From UBA1234 sp964400015 (GTDB taxonomy: Bacteria > Bacillota > Clostridia > TANB77 > UBA1234), in the NCBI GenBank assembly GCA_964400015.1, contig CAYNRR010000005.1, positions 1 through 64,000 on the forward strand: DNA of 64,000 bases, in the 5' to 3' direction. Shown here in pieces: positions 1 through 7,756 of the stretch (position 1 is the first letter of the stretch; each line of letters opens with the position of its first letter). The position numbers were made by a program, and so were the translations under genes. Below the pieces are notes generated by a model that worked only from the letters and a program-made list of their open reading frames with translations, made no database searches and was not told the DNA's origin.

Positions 1-60
1 TATTTCAAATGCAAGCGTATCTAAGTGAGTGTGACATATGTTTGAAAAACCTACAAAGAG

Positions 61-79
61 ACATTTAACGGACGTCCCC
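61..79 (+). repeat. Short dispersed repeat, copy 1
   Basis: The 19-base string ACATTTAACGGACGTCCCC lies just upstream of the serS promoter. The same core recurs at 2894-2912 (opposite strand, one base different), 2943-2961 and 34439-34456. It contains the palindrome GGACGTCC and is not coding. The family and any mobilising protein are unknown. Confidence 0.75.
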
Positions 80-84
80 GGTGC

Positions 85-113
85 TTGACTTTTTTTACAT
101 TTGGCTATATAAT
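85..113 (+). promoter_or_regulatory. Sigma-A promoter of the serS leader
   Basis: TTGACT at 85-90 and a perfect TATAAT at 108-113 are separated by exactly 17 bases. Transcription should start near 120, at the beginning of the T-box leader. Confidence 0.85.
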
Positions 114-119
114 TATGGG

Positions 120-326
120 CAAATGTCGGCGATGATTGAGATTAGTAATATAAGTTAAGTCTTTTAGAGAGCTAATGGTTGGTGAAAATTAGTAAGATTT
201 TTTATATGAATCTACTCATGAGCTTTTGATGAAAGTCAAACCTGTCGCATAGGTTACAGTGCGTTAAAGAAGTAATTAAGGTGGTACCACGACTCTCCCT
301 CGTCCTTTGGATTTGGGAGAGTTTTT
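120..326 (+). promoter_or_regulatory. T-box riboswitch controlling serS
   Basis: The leader has the T-box hallmarks in order. There is an AGTA motif near 150 and the stem I stretch AGAGAGCT...GGTTGGTGAAA around 168-188. A likely specifier TCT (serine) follows at 211-213, just after GAA and followed by A. The T-box proper, AAGGTGGTACCACG, is at 278-291. An intrinsic terminator pairs ACTCTCCC (292-299) with GGGAGAGT (315-322) and runs into T residues. In this class, uncharged tRNA pairs with the specifier and with the T-box, which favours the antiterminator and allows read-through. The downstream gene is seryl-tRNA synthetase, which agrees with the serine specifier. The specifier is inferred from position rather than from a folded model. 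Confidence 0.93.
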
Positions 327-354
327 GCATTATATATTTTTTAGGAGGTTTTTT

Positions 355-1644
355 ATGTTAGATATTAAATTTTTAAGAGAAAATCCTGATATTGTTAAAG
401 AAAATATCAAAAAAAAGTTTCAAAACCATAAGTTACCTTTAGTAGACGAAGTTATTGAGCTTGATAAAGAACTTAGAGATGCTCGACTTAAAGGTGATAC
501 TCTTAGAGCTGAGAGAAATAGCAAAAGTTCTGAAATTGGAATGTTAATGAGAGAGAAAAAAGTTGATGAAGCTAATGCTATTAAAGCTGAAGTTTCAAAA
601 ATAAATGATGAACTTTTAAACATTGAAAAATCTGAAACTGAACTTGCAGAAAAGATCAAAGAAAAAATGATGGTTATTCCTAATATAATTGATGATTCTG
701 TTCCTATCGGAAAAGACGACACTGAAAATGTTGTTAATGATGTTTACGGTGAACCTGTTGTACCTTCTTTTGAAGTTCCTTATCATGCTGATATAATGGC
801 TAAACTTAATGGAATTGATAAAGAAAGCGCTGGTAGAACTAGTGGTAATGGTTTCTATTATTTGATGGGAAATGTTGCTAGACTTCATTCAGCAATGATT
901 TCTTATGCAAGAGATTTTATGATTGATAAGGGTTTTACTTATTGTATTCCACCTTTTATGATTAGAAGTGATGTTGTTAATGGTGTTATGAGTTTCGCTG
1001 AAATGGAAGCTATGATGTACAAAATTGAAGGTGAAGATTTGTTTTTAATTGGAACATCAGAACATTCTATGATCGGTAAGTTCAAAGGCCAACTTTTAAA
1101 AGAAGAAGAATTACCTTTAACTTTAACTTCTTATTCTCCTTGCTTTAGAAAAGAAGTTGGTGCACATGGAATCGAAGAAAGAGGTATTTATAGAGTTCAT
1201 CAATTTGAAAAACAAGAAATGGTTGTTCTTTGTAAACCTGAAGATGCAATGGACTGGTATAACAAAATGTGGAGTTTTACAGTAGAATTCTTTAGAAGTT
1301 TAGATGTTCCCGTTAGAACCCTTGAATGTTGTAGCGGTGATCTTGCAGATTTAAAAGTTAAATCTTGTGACATTGAAGCTTGGAGCCCAAGACAACAAAA
1401 ATATTTTGAAGTTGGTAGCTGTTCTACTTTAGGTGATGCACAAGCTAGAAGACTTGGAATCAGAGCTAAAGGACCTGATGGCAATTATCTTGTTTCTACA
1501 CTTAATAATACTGTTCTTGCTACGCCTCGTGGACTAATTGCTTTACTTGAAAATAATGTAAATGAAGATGGTAGTGTAAATGTTCCAGTTGCATTAAGAC
1601 CTTATATGGGTGGAATTGAAAAAATTGAACCTGTAAAAAAATAA
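355..1644 (+). CDS. serS: Seryl-tRNA synthetase
   Basis: Class II aminoacyl-tRNA synthetase that charges tRNA-Ser in the cytosol. The 429-aa product starts MLDIKFLRENPD, followed by the long antiparallel coiled-coil arm (about residues 25-100) that grips the tRNA. The class II core follows, with motif 2 (CFRKEVGAHGIEERGIYRVHQF) around residue 260 and motif 3 (ATPRGLIALLEN) near the C-terminus. An in-frame upstream start at 307 exists, but it lies inside the T-box terminator. The ATG at 355 follows AGGAGG at 343-348 and gives the family's usual N-terminus. The gene stands alone on the plus strand and is controlled by the T-box leader. Length is normal for the family. Confidence 0.97.
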   Translation: MLDIKFLRENPDIVKENIKKKFQNHKLPLVDEVIELDKELRDARLKGDTLRAERNSKSSEIGMLMREKKVDEANAIKAEVSKINDELLNIEKSETELAEKIKEKMMVIPNIIDDSVPIGKDDTENVVNDVYGEPVVPSFEVPYHADIMAKLNGIDKESAGRTSGNGFYYLMGNVARLHSAMISYARDFMIDKGFTYCIPPFMIRSDVVNGVMSFAEMEAMMYKIEGEDLFLIGTSEHSMIGKFKGQLLKEEELPLTLTSYSPCFRKEVGAHGIEERGIYRVHQFEKQEMVVLCKPEDAMDWYNKMWSFTVEFFRSLDVPVRTLECCSGDLADLKVKSCDIEAWSPRQQKYFEVGSCSTLGDAQARRLGIRAKGPDGNYLVSTLNNTVLATPRGLIALLENNVNEDGSVNVPVALRPYMGGIEKIEPVKK

Positions 1645-1656
1645 AAATTAAAATGG

Positions 1657-1702
1657 TAAAGGTACAACGCTTAATAAAAAGCTTTGTACCTTTATCATTT
1701 TT
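1657..1702 (+). terminator. Intrinsic terminator after serS
   Basis: AAAGGTACAA (1658-1667) pairs with TTGTACCTTT (1684-1693). The stem extends outward through ATG/CAT bases and is followed by a T-rich stretch. It lies between convergent genes, so it may serve both directions. Confidence 0.75.
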
Positions 1703-1722
1703 ACAAAATATTGCGCTAGAAA

Positions 1723-1944
1723 CTATACATTTAACAGTTTCATAAAGAAGTTCGATACGCTAACCATGAGTTCGTGGTCCGTACCTTTAGTGACAAAACC
1801 GCTGAATCTTTCGGGATTTTCTTCTTTCAGATTTTCACATAACACTCTCACCTTAGTATAATCAAAATTTTTGCCAATCATGTTTGTTGCAGTATACTGG
1901 TTAAGAAGAGTTTCAAGTTCTCTTAACCTCCCCAAATACTTCAT
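1723..1944 (-). CDS. Small protein of unknown function (73 aa)
   Basis: I do not recognise this family. The 73-aa product (MKYLGRLRELETLLNQY...) is charged, probably helical, and has no signal peptide or membrane segment. Coding status is supported by a strong ribosome binding site (GAGGAGG) seven to eight bases before the ATG and by its own promoter (1989-2017). It is convergent with serS and shares the serS terminator region. The neighbouring upstream gene is also unrecognised and is frameshifted, so the two may form an accessory pair, but nothing in the sequence proves a shared role. Confidence 0.65.
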   Translation of the reverse strand: MKYLGRLRELETLLNQYTATNMIGKNFDYTKVRVLCENLKEENPERFSGFVTKGTDHELMVSVSNFFMKLLNV

Positions 1945-1988
1945 GTTTATCTCCTCCTCTTGTTTGTAAAAATATATGTAACATACAT

Positions 1989-2017
1989 ATTATACCATTT
2001 TGTTTTACATAATGCAA
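1989..2017 (-). promoter_or_regulatory. Promoter of the 73-aa gene
   Basis: On the minus strand TTGCAT (2012-2017) and TATAAT (1989-1994) are spaced by 17 bases, about 45 bases upstream of the ATG. Confidence 0.75.
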
Positions 2018-2028
2018 GTTCTTGCGGT

Positions 2029-2843
2029 TTATCTTTCTCCCCAGCTATCAAAGCCTTTTTTACCTGTATCTCTATGTTTGTTATCTCTATCATCAAACAG
2101 ATCCGTACTAAATTCGTCTTCGACAGGTGATTCAGACATTCCAAAACCTCTTACTACACGTTTTAAACCTGCTTGTATCTCCGTAATATCTGGAAGTTTG
2201 GCATTCATATCTATTCCTAATCTTTCCATAACATTTTTTCTGTCGATATCCCAATCACATCTAGGAGTTTCTTCTATCAGCTTTAAAAATCTAAACATTC
2301 CCTTGGTCATAGATTCTCTTACGTCACGAGGGCCATAGTTATCTACCTCTTCTTCAGGAATCATAAGTGGACCATCATATATATCTCCCATTTTTTCATT
2401 TCTTGGCAAATATAAAGAACCATCAGCCGGTGGCGTGTTATCTCTATTAGTGTTTGGTGATGTTTTCTCAATTAACTTACAAAATGACTTTAATGCTTGA
2501 TTATGAACACTTCTCCTTTTTTTATCTAACATTTCCCATGAAGCTTTTGTAGCAAGATCATTTTCGCCCTCTCTTAAAGCAATAGATATCCATGCCTGCT
2601 CAATTCTAAGATCTCTATATTTTTGTATATTGTTAAAGTAACAGGAGAACTGTATAGTGCTTCTAAAACTCTTTCTCTTTTAAATTTATTAGCCATACGA
2701 CTTTTTCGCATTTCTATAAAATCTTTTCTCATAGATATATCCTTGCTAATTTCAATATACACGTCCGATTTTTCTTCTTCAGCAAATTGTTCATATGACA
2801 TATCTTTTAATCGAGATAAATATACTAGTTTTTCATTTCCCAT
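2029..2843 (-). pseudogene. Unknown protein gene with a single-base frameshift
   Basis: Two open frames read as one broken gene. The first starts at the ATG ending at 2843, after an AGGTG ribosome binding site. It encodes MGNEKLVYLSRLKDMSYEQF... and ends shortly after a frame change near 2630-2645. The other frame is open well upstream of its first ATG (residues such as NNIQKYRDLRIEQAWISIAL) and runs to the stop at 2029. Adding one base to the T run near 2640 would restore an uninterrupted protein of about 270 residues. The product would be soluble and charged, with no signal peptide. I do not recognise it. The break may be real decay or an assembly error; the downstream frame stays open for 500 bases, which suggests the event is recent or artificial. 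Confidence 0.7.
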
Positions 2844-2878
2844 AACAAGCACCTCAATTCTTGTTTTTATATACTATT

Positions 2879-2908
2879 ATTATACTTTAAAAAGGGGACG
2901 TCCGTCAA
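2879..2908 (-). promoter_or_regulatory. Promoter built partly from a dispersed repeat
   Basis: On the minus strand TTGACG (2903-2908) and TATAAT (2879-2884) are spaced by 18 bases upstream of the frameshifted gene. The -35 hexamer lies inside the GGACGTCC repeat. This copy carries TTGACG where the other copies have TTAACG. Confidence 0.55.
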
Positions 2909-2912
2909 ATGT
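2894..2912 (-). repeat. Short dispersed repeat, copy 2
   Basis: Read on the minus strand this is AACATTTGACGGACGTCCCC, differing from the other copies by one base (TTGACG for TTAACG). It faces copy 3 as an inverted pair separated by about 30 bases. Confidence 0.75.
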
Positions 2913-2942
2913 TCCAATTTTCCCATAAAAAGGTAAAAATGA

Positions 2943-2961
2943 AACATTTAACGGACGTCCC
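2943..2961 (+). repeat. Short dispersed repeat, copy 3
   Basis: AACATTTAACGGACGTCCC, seven bases beyond the ftsH stop codon. Together with copy 2 it can form a long stem (2894-2961) in RNA from either strand. No T run follows, so it is not a standard terminator. Confidence 0.75.
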
Positions 2962-2968
2962 TCGTGTG

Positions 2969-4786
2969 TTAAGTTCTCATTATTTCTTCGAATTCGTCGC
3001 CTTCGATTTTTTCTTTTTCTAATAATACTGCTGCTACTTTATGAAGTTTTTCTATATGTTGTTCTAGTATACGTTTTGCTCTGTCATATCCTGTGTCGAT
3101 TATTCTCTTTACTTCTACGTCTATAACTGCTGCTATTTCATCACTATAATTTTTTACGTTGTTTATATCTCTTCCTAGGAACACTTCTTCTTGATCATTT
3201 CCAAATGTAATTGTTCCTAGTTTTTCACTCATTCCGTATCTCATTACCATACTTCTAGCTATTTTACTTGCTCTTTCGATATCGTTTGATGCACCTGTGC
3301 TTATATCATCTAAAATAAGTTGTTCTGCTACTCTACCACCTAGTAATGATACTATTTTGTCTTCCATTTCTGATTTTGACATGAATGATTTATCTTCTGT
3401 ATTTTTATACATTGTGTATCCACCAGCTGTTCCTCTTGGTATTATTGAGATTTGGTGAACTGGTTCTGAATGTTCTAAGAATCTACTAACTACTGCATGA
3501 CCACCTTCATGGTATGCTACTAATTTTCTATCTTTTTCTGAAATTACTTTGCTCTTCTTTTCTGGTCCCATGATAACTTTTGTCATAGCATCTTCTAATT
3601 CTTCCATGCCTATAACTTTTTTATCTTTTCTAGCCGCTATAAGTGCTGCTTCGTTCATCATATTTTCCAAGTCTGCACCTGTAAAACCAGCTGTATTTTT
3701 AGCTAGAACGCCTAAGTCGATGTCGTCTGATAATTTTTTCTTTTTAGCGTACAATGCTAAGATTTCTTCTCTTGCTTTTACGTCTGGTGCAGGAACTACT
3801 ATTTGTCTATCAAATCTACCTGGTCTTTGCAATGCTCTATCTAGTATGTCTGGTCTGTTTGTGGCTGCAAGTACGATTATTCCACTATTTGTTCCAAAAC
3901 CATCCATTTCTACTAACAATTGGTTTAGTGTTTGTTCTCTTTCATCATGACCTCCACCTAAACCTGCTCCTCTTTGACGTCCTACTGCATCGATTTCATC
4001 TATAAATATTATGCATGGACCACCTTTTGATTTTGCTTCATTAAATAGTTCTCTAACTCTTGATGCACCAACACCAACGTACATTTCTACGAAATCAGAA
4101 CCACTTATTGAGTAAAATGGAACGCCAGCTTCTCCTGCTACAGCTTTTGCTAGTAATGTTTTACCTGTACCTGGTTGACCAACTAGTAAAACACCTTTTG
4201 GTATTCTAGCTCCCATATCTATATATTTTTTAGGATATTTTAAAAACTCTACTATTTCTTGTAATTCTTCTCTTTCTTCTGGTAATCCCGCAACATCTTT
4301 AAATGTTATTTTATTTTTGTCTTCTGGATTAAATAATTTTGCTCTGCTCTTTGTAAAAGACATTGCGCCTTTTCCACCACCTATAGTTTGCATCATAAAT
4401 ACCCAGAAAAGAATTAGCATCAATACAAGACCTATTGGTGTAACATAGTCAAGTAATGTAAGTGCCATCGAAGGTTCGCCCAACTTTAATTCTAGCTCAG
4501 CGCCATCTTTTCTTGCCTCTTGTACGTATTCTACGAATGCTTCTCTACTTGGAATATTAACAGGTATTTCATCTGAATTTTTTGAGTCACCCACTAATAA
4601 AACTACAGCAGTTGATGAGTCACTAGCAAGTTCAACACTAGCTACATCACCTGATTCAATATGTGCAAGTAATTCTGTATACGACATTGATTTTGCACTC
4701 TCTCCATCAGCAATTAACGCTGCCGCAAAAAATAATATCAACATTGTTATTATTAACGGTGCAATTCCTGTAAATGATTTTTTCAT
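2969..4786 (-). CDS. ftsH: ATP-dependent membrane zinc protease FtsH
   Basis: Membrane-bound AAA+ protease that degrades misfolded membrane proteins and regulatory substrates. The 605-aa product has membrane segments at about 7-25 and 113-131, flanking a small extracytoplasmic domain. Walker A is GQPGTGKT (203-210), with Gln where most family members have Pro. Walker B is IIFIDE (259-264), and the second region of homology (ATNRPDILDRAL...GRFDR) is at about 308-326. The zinc site is HEGGH at 426-430. A GTG start at 4834 would add 16 residues. The ATG ending at 4786 follows GGAGGAG and gives the usual MKKS-type N-terminus. It is the last gene of the gdpP-rplI-dnaB-tilS-ftsH series; tilS followed by ftsH is a common Firmicute order, here without hpt between them. 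Confidence 0.97.
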   Translation of the reverse strand: MKKSFTGIAPLIITMLILFFAAALIADGESAKSMSYTELLAHIESGDVASVELASDSSTAVVLLVGDSKNSDEIPVNIPSREAFVEYVQEARKDGAELELKLGEPSMALTLLDYVTPIGLVLMLILFWVFMMQTIGGGKGAMSFTKSRAKLFNPEDKNKITFKDVAGLPEEREELQEIVEFLKYPKKYIDMGARIPKGVLLVGQPGTGKTLLAKAVAGEAGVPFYSISGSDFVEMYVGVGASRVRELFNEAKSKGGPCIIFIDEIDAVGRQRGAGLGGGHDEREQTLNQLLVEMDGFGTNSGIIVLAATNRPDILDRALQRPGRFDRQIVVPAPDVKAREEILALYAKKKKLSDDIDLGVLAKNTAGFTGADLENMMNEAALIAARKDKKVIGMEELEDAMTKVIMGPEKKSKVISEKDRKLVAYHEGGHAVVSRFLEHSEPVHQISIIPRGTAGGYTMYKNTEDKSFMSKSEMEDKIVSLLGGRVAEQLILDDISTGASNDIERASKIARSMVMRYGMSEKLGTITFGNDQEEVFLGRDINNVKNYSDEIAAVIDVEVKRIIDTGYDRAKRILEQHIEKLHKVAAVLLEKEKIEGDEFEEIMRT

Positions 4787-4863
4787 TTGCTCCTCCTTAT
4801 TTATCTTTTTTAAATTCAAAATATATGTTATCACAGTCTAAAAAAAGTGTAAAGAATAAAACT

Positions 4864-5823
4864 TTATAACTTTGTGTACTCTACAATCCCTTTATTTACT
4901 GCAATTTTAATGTATTTATTAGGTGTTAAATATTTTCCACCGATATTGTTTTTGCACATTTTTAAAATATCTTCAATATGTACTTTTTCGATATCTTTAG
5001 CATTCCCAAGTACTTTAGTTATATATTTTATGATCAATCTTCTTTGAATTACTTTATCATATATATTAAATTTTTTTAAATTACAAAGTACTCTGCCATC
5101 TTCTTCGGCTATTAAAGTATCTTTATATGCAAAATCAACTTGTTTTTTAATGTATTCTTCCTCGTCAAATATAATTTCTGACATTCTATTTATATTATTC
5201 ACAATGTTTGAATTTATGTTTTTTTCAATATATGGTATGAGTTCTAATCTTATTTTGTTTCGAGTATATATCGCTTCTTCATTCGATTCGTCATGACAAG
5301 GATTTAAATTTTGACTTTTACAATATTCTTCAATTTCTGTTCTTGTCGTTTCTAAAAGTGGTCTTATTATATGATTCCTAGAAATGTCGATTCCTTTAAG
5401 CCCAGATAATCCTGTTCCTCTTATCATATTCATTAAAACTGTTTCTGCATTATCGTTTGCATTATGTGCAGTAGCAATTTTAGTACAATTTTCTTTTTCT
5501 TTTATTTCCTCAAAAAAATCATATCTAATCTTTCTTCCTAGTTCCTCTAAAGTCATATCTGATTGAATTTCTTTTAGCTTTACTTTTTTTATAAAACAAG
5601 GAATATTTCGACTTTCACAAAAATCTTTTACAAATTTTTCGTCGTTATCAGCATTTTTTCTTAAACCATGATTTATATGAGCTGTGCATATATTATAACC
5701 AAGTTCATATAAGATATTCAAAAGTGATATAGAATCAGGTCCACCTGAAACTCCAATTAAAACTTTGTCTTTTTCATTTAGCAAATTATATTTTTCAATA
5801 GTATTTTTTACTTTATTTTTCAA
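4864..5823 (-). CDS. tilS: tRNA(Ile)-lysidine synthetase
   Basis: Converts cytidine 34 of the CAU-anticodon tRNA-Ile to lysidine, so that it reads AUA codons. The 319-aa product has the PP-loop ATP-pyrophosphatase motif SGGPDS (26-31). It also has the family segments HINHGLR and ATAHNANDNAETVLMN, and an RNKIRLELIP segment. It is shorter than enterobacterial TilS (about 430 aa) because the C-terminal part is reduced, which is usual in clostridia. The start is TTG ending at 5823, chosen because GAGGTG lies seven bases upstream and no nearer ATG fits. It sits 32 bases after dnaB and 77 before ftsH, probably in one transcript. Confidence 0.95.
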   Translation of the reverse strand: MKNKVKNTIEKYNLLNEKDKVLIGVSGGPDSISLLNILYELGYNICTAHINHGLRKNADNDEKFVKDFCESRNIPCFIKKVKLKEIQSDMTLEELGRKIRYDFFEEIKEKENCTKIATAHNANDNAETVLMNMIRGTGLSGLKGIDISRNHIIRPLLETTRTEIEEYCKSQNLNPCHDESNEEAIYTRNKIRLELIPYIEKNINSNIVNNINRMSEIIFDEEEYIKKQVDFAYKDTLIAEEDGRVLCNLKKFNIYDKVIQRRLIIKYITKVLGNAKDIEKVHIEDILKMCKNNIGGKYLTPNKYIKIAVNKGIVEYTKL

Positions 5824-5855
5824 ATGAATTCACCTCTTTTTATTGAAAAACAATT

Positions 5856-7190
5856 TTATTGATGATACTTGTCCAAATTAACAAACTTGGTATATTGATT
5901 TAACCATAATAATTCTGTTGTTCCTGTTGAACCACCTCTGTTCTTAGCAACGATTACTTCTGCAATGTTCTTTTTTTCTGTTTCAGGATTATAATAATCA
6001 TCACGATACAAGAACATTACTATATCGGCATCTTGCTCTATAGAACCTGATTCTCTTAGATCACTAAGCATAGGACGGTGATCCGGTCTTTGCTCTGGTG
6101 CACGGCTAAGCTGTGACAACGCTATTATTGGCACACCAATTTCTCTCGCTAAGACTTTAAGAGATCTACTTATTTCTGAAATATCTGCTTGTCTGCTTGC
6201 AGACACCTTTGAAGCATCCATAAGCTGTAAGTAGTCAATTACAATTAAACCAATATCATATTCCATTTTTAGTTTTCTGCATTTTGCTCGAAGTTCTATT
6301 GGAGTAAAACCTGAAGTGTCATCTAAAATAATTTTAGCTTCCGATAATGTACCAGATGCATTTGTTAAACTGATCCAATCTTCATCTTCAAGTTTACCAC
6401 TTCTAATTTTTGTTGAATCTACCATCGCTTCACTTGCAAGTACTCTACTTGTCAATTCTTCTTTACTCATTTCTAAGCTGAAATATACTACTGACTTTTT
6501 GGCTCTTATAGCTGCATTTGCTAATATATTAAGTGCAAATGCAGATTTTCCCATAGCTGGTCTAGCTGCAACTATTATAAGTTGTCCTGGCATAAAACCA
6601 AGTGTTCTATTATCTAGATCAATAAAACCGCTAGGAATTCCAATTACGCCTTCTTCTCTAGTCGCAAGTTCTTCAAGATTGTTAAATGTATCAACTAAAA
6701 CATCTTTTATTAAAGCATATGTTGAACTTTTTCTTTGAACAATATTAAATATTTCTTTTTCTGCTCTTTCAGTAATAGCAGTTGCATCATCCAAAGCGTC
6801 ATAACTTTCTTTACTTATTTTGTTTGATGCTTTTATTAACTTTCTTAAAATAGACTTTTCCCACACTATGTTAGCATAATCTTCAACGTTTGCAATTGAA
6901 TACATCGGGTTTGTAAGTGATGCTAAATATTCAAAACCGTTAACAACGTCGTATTTTCCACGAACTCTAAGTTGTTCTTTTAAAGTTAACAAATCTATTG
7001 GTTTTCCAGCTTCATATAAATCAAGAATGGCACCATAAATTTCAGCATGTTCATTACGATAAAAGTCTTCTGGTTTTAGTATTTCTAGCACTGTTAAAAC
7101 TGCGTCTTTGTCAACAAGCATAGAACCTAAAACAGCCTGTTCTGCCTCTGCATCATTTGGTGGGATTCTACCTAATAATTCATCATTCAT
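5856..7190 (-). CDS. dnaB: Replicative DNA helicase DnaB/DnaC type
   Basis: Hexameric helicase that unwinds DNA at the replication fork. The 444-aa product begins with the helical N-terminal domain (PPNDAEAEQAVLGSML). The RecA-like C-terminal domain carries Walker A (ARPAMGKSAFAL) near residue 210 and Walker B (LIVIDYLQLM) near residue 315. The late conserved stretch LRESGSIEQDADIVMFLYR is present. Length is normal and there is no intein. It follows rplI by 33 bases, the widespread rplI-dnaB arrangement. Its ribosome binding site (AGAGGA) is about ten bases from the ATG, slightly far but acceptable. Confidence 0.97.
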   Translation of the reverse strand: MNDELLGRIPPNDAEAEQAVLGSMLVDKDAVLTVLEILKPEDFYRNEHAEIYGAILDLYEAGKPIDLLTLKEQLRVRGKYDVVNGFEYLASLTNPMYSIANVEDYANIVWEKSILRKLIKASNKISKESYDALDDATAITERAEKEIFNIVQRKSSTYALIKDVLVDTFNNLEELATREEGVIGIPSGFIDLDNRTLGFMPGQLIIVAARPAMGKSAFALNILANAAIRAKKSVVYFSLEMSKEELTSRVLASEAMVDSTKIRSGKLEDEDWISLTNASGTLSEAKIILDDTSGFTPIELRAKCRKLKMEYDIGLIVIDYLQLMDASKVSASRQADISEISRSLKVLAREIGVPIIALSQLSRAPEQRPDHRPMLSDLRESGSIEQDADIVMFLYRDDYYNPETEKKNIAEVIVAKNRGGSTGTTELLWLNQYTKFVNLDKYHQ

Positions 7191-7223
7191 AATTTAAAAT
7201 CCTCTCACATGAATTATTCATTA

Positions 7224-7670
7224 CTATTCTGCAATAACGTTAACTTTTATAACGCCATTAACACCTTCAAATAGTTTTATTTCAATATTATATATTCCTA
7301 TATTTTTTATTGCATCGTCTAAGCATACCTTTTTCTTATCTACTTCTACGAAATATTTTTTTGCAAGTTCTGCTGCTATGTCTTTCGCTGTTACACTTCC
7401 AAAGATTTTACCATTCTCACCAGCTTTTATTTTGAAAACTAGTTCAAAAGATTTCATTTTTTCAGCAAGTTCTTTAGCATTTGCCATTGTCATATCATGC
7501 TTATATTTATTAGCATCTTGTTTTGTTTTTAATTCGTTTAAGTTAGTTGCATCAGCAATAACAGCCATCTTCTTTGGAAGTAAAAAGTTTCTTGCGTATC
7601 CATCAGACGCATCAATAATTTGTCCTTTTTTTCCAACTGATTTAATGTCTTGTGTTAAAATAACCTTCAT
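7224..7670 (-). CDS. rplI: 50S ribosomal protein L9
   Basis: Large-subunit protein bound to 23S rRNA. The 148-aa product begins MKVILTQDIKSVGKKGQ and has the family signature GYARNFLLPKKMAV in the N-terminal RNA-binding domain. A connecting helix and a C-terminal domain (GKIFGSVTAKDIAAEL) follow. A GGAGGG ribosome binding site precedes the ATG. It lies between gdpP and dnaB, as in Bacillus and most clostridia. Confidence 0.97.
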   Translation of the reverse strand: MKVILTQDIKSVGKKGQIIDASDGYARNFLLPKKMAVIADATNLNELKTKQDANKYKHDMTMANAKELAEKMKSFELVFKIKAGENGKIFGSVTAKDIAAELAKKYFVEVDKKKVCLDDAIKNIGIYNIEIKLFEGVNGVIKVNVIAE

Positions 7671-7756
7671 AAAAAACCCTCCTATTTTATATTTTCTTCA
7701 AAACAGGCGAGCAAACTTTTCACTTAGCGCTCGCCTATTCATCATTCGTAAAATAT

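Noticed and set aside
1947..2144. 65-aa minus-strand gene overlapping the frameshifted gene
   Set aside because: It lies in another frame of the coding sequence, has no ribosome binding site, and covers the promoter of the 73-aa gene.
2894..2961. Insertion sequence between the repeats
   Set aside because: Only about 30 bases separate the inverted copies and no transposase gene is present.
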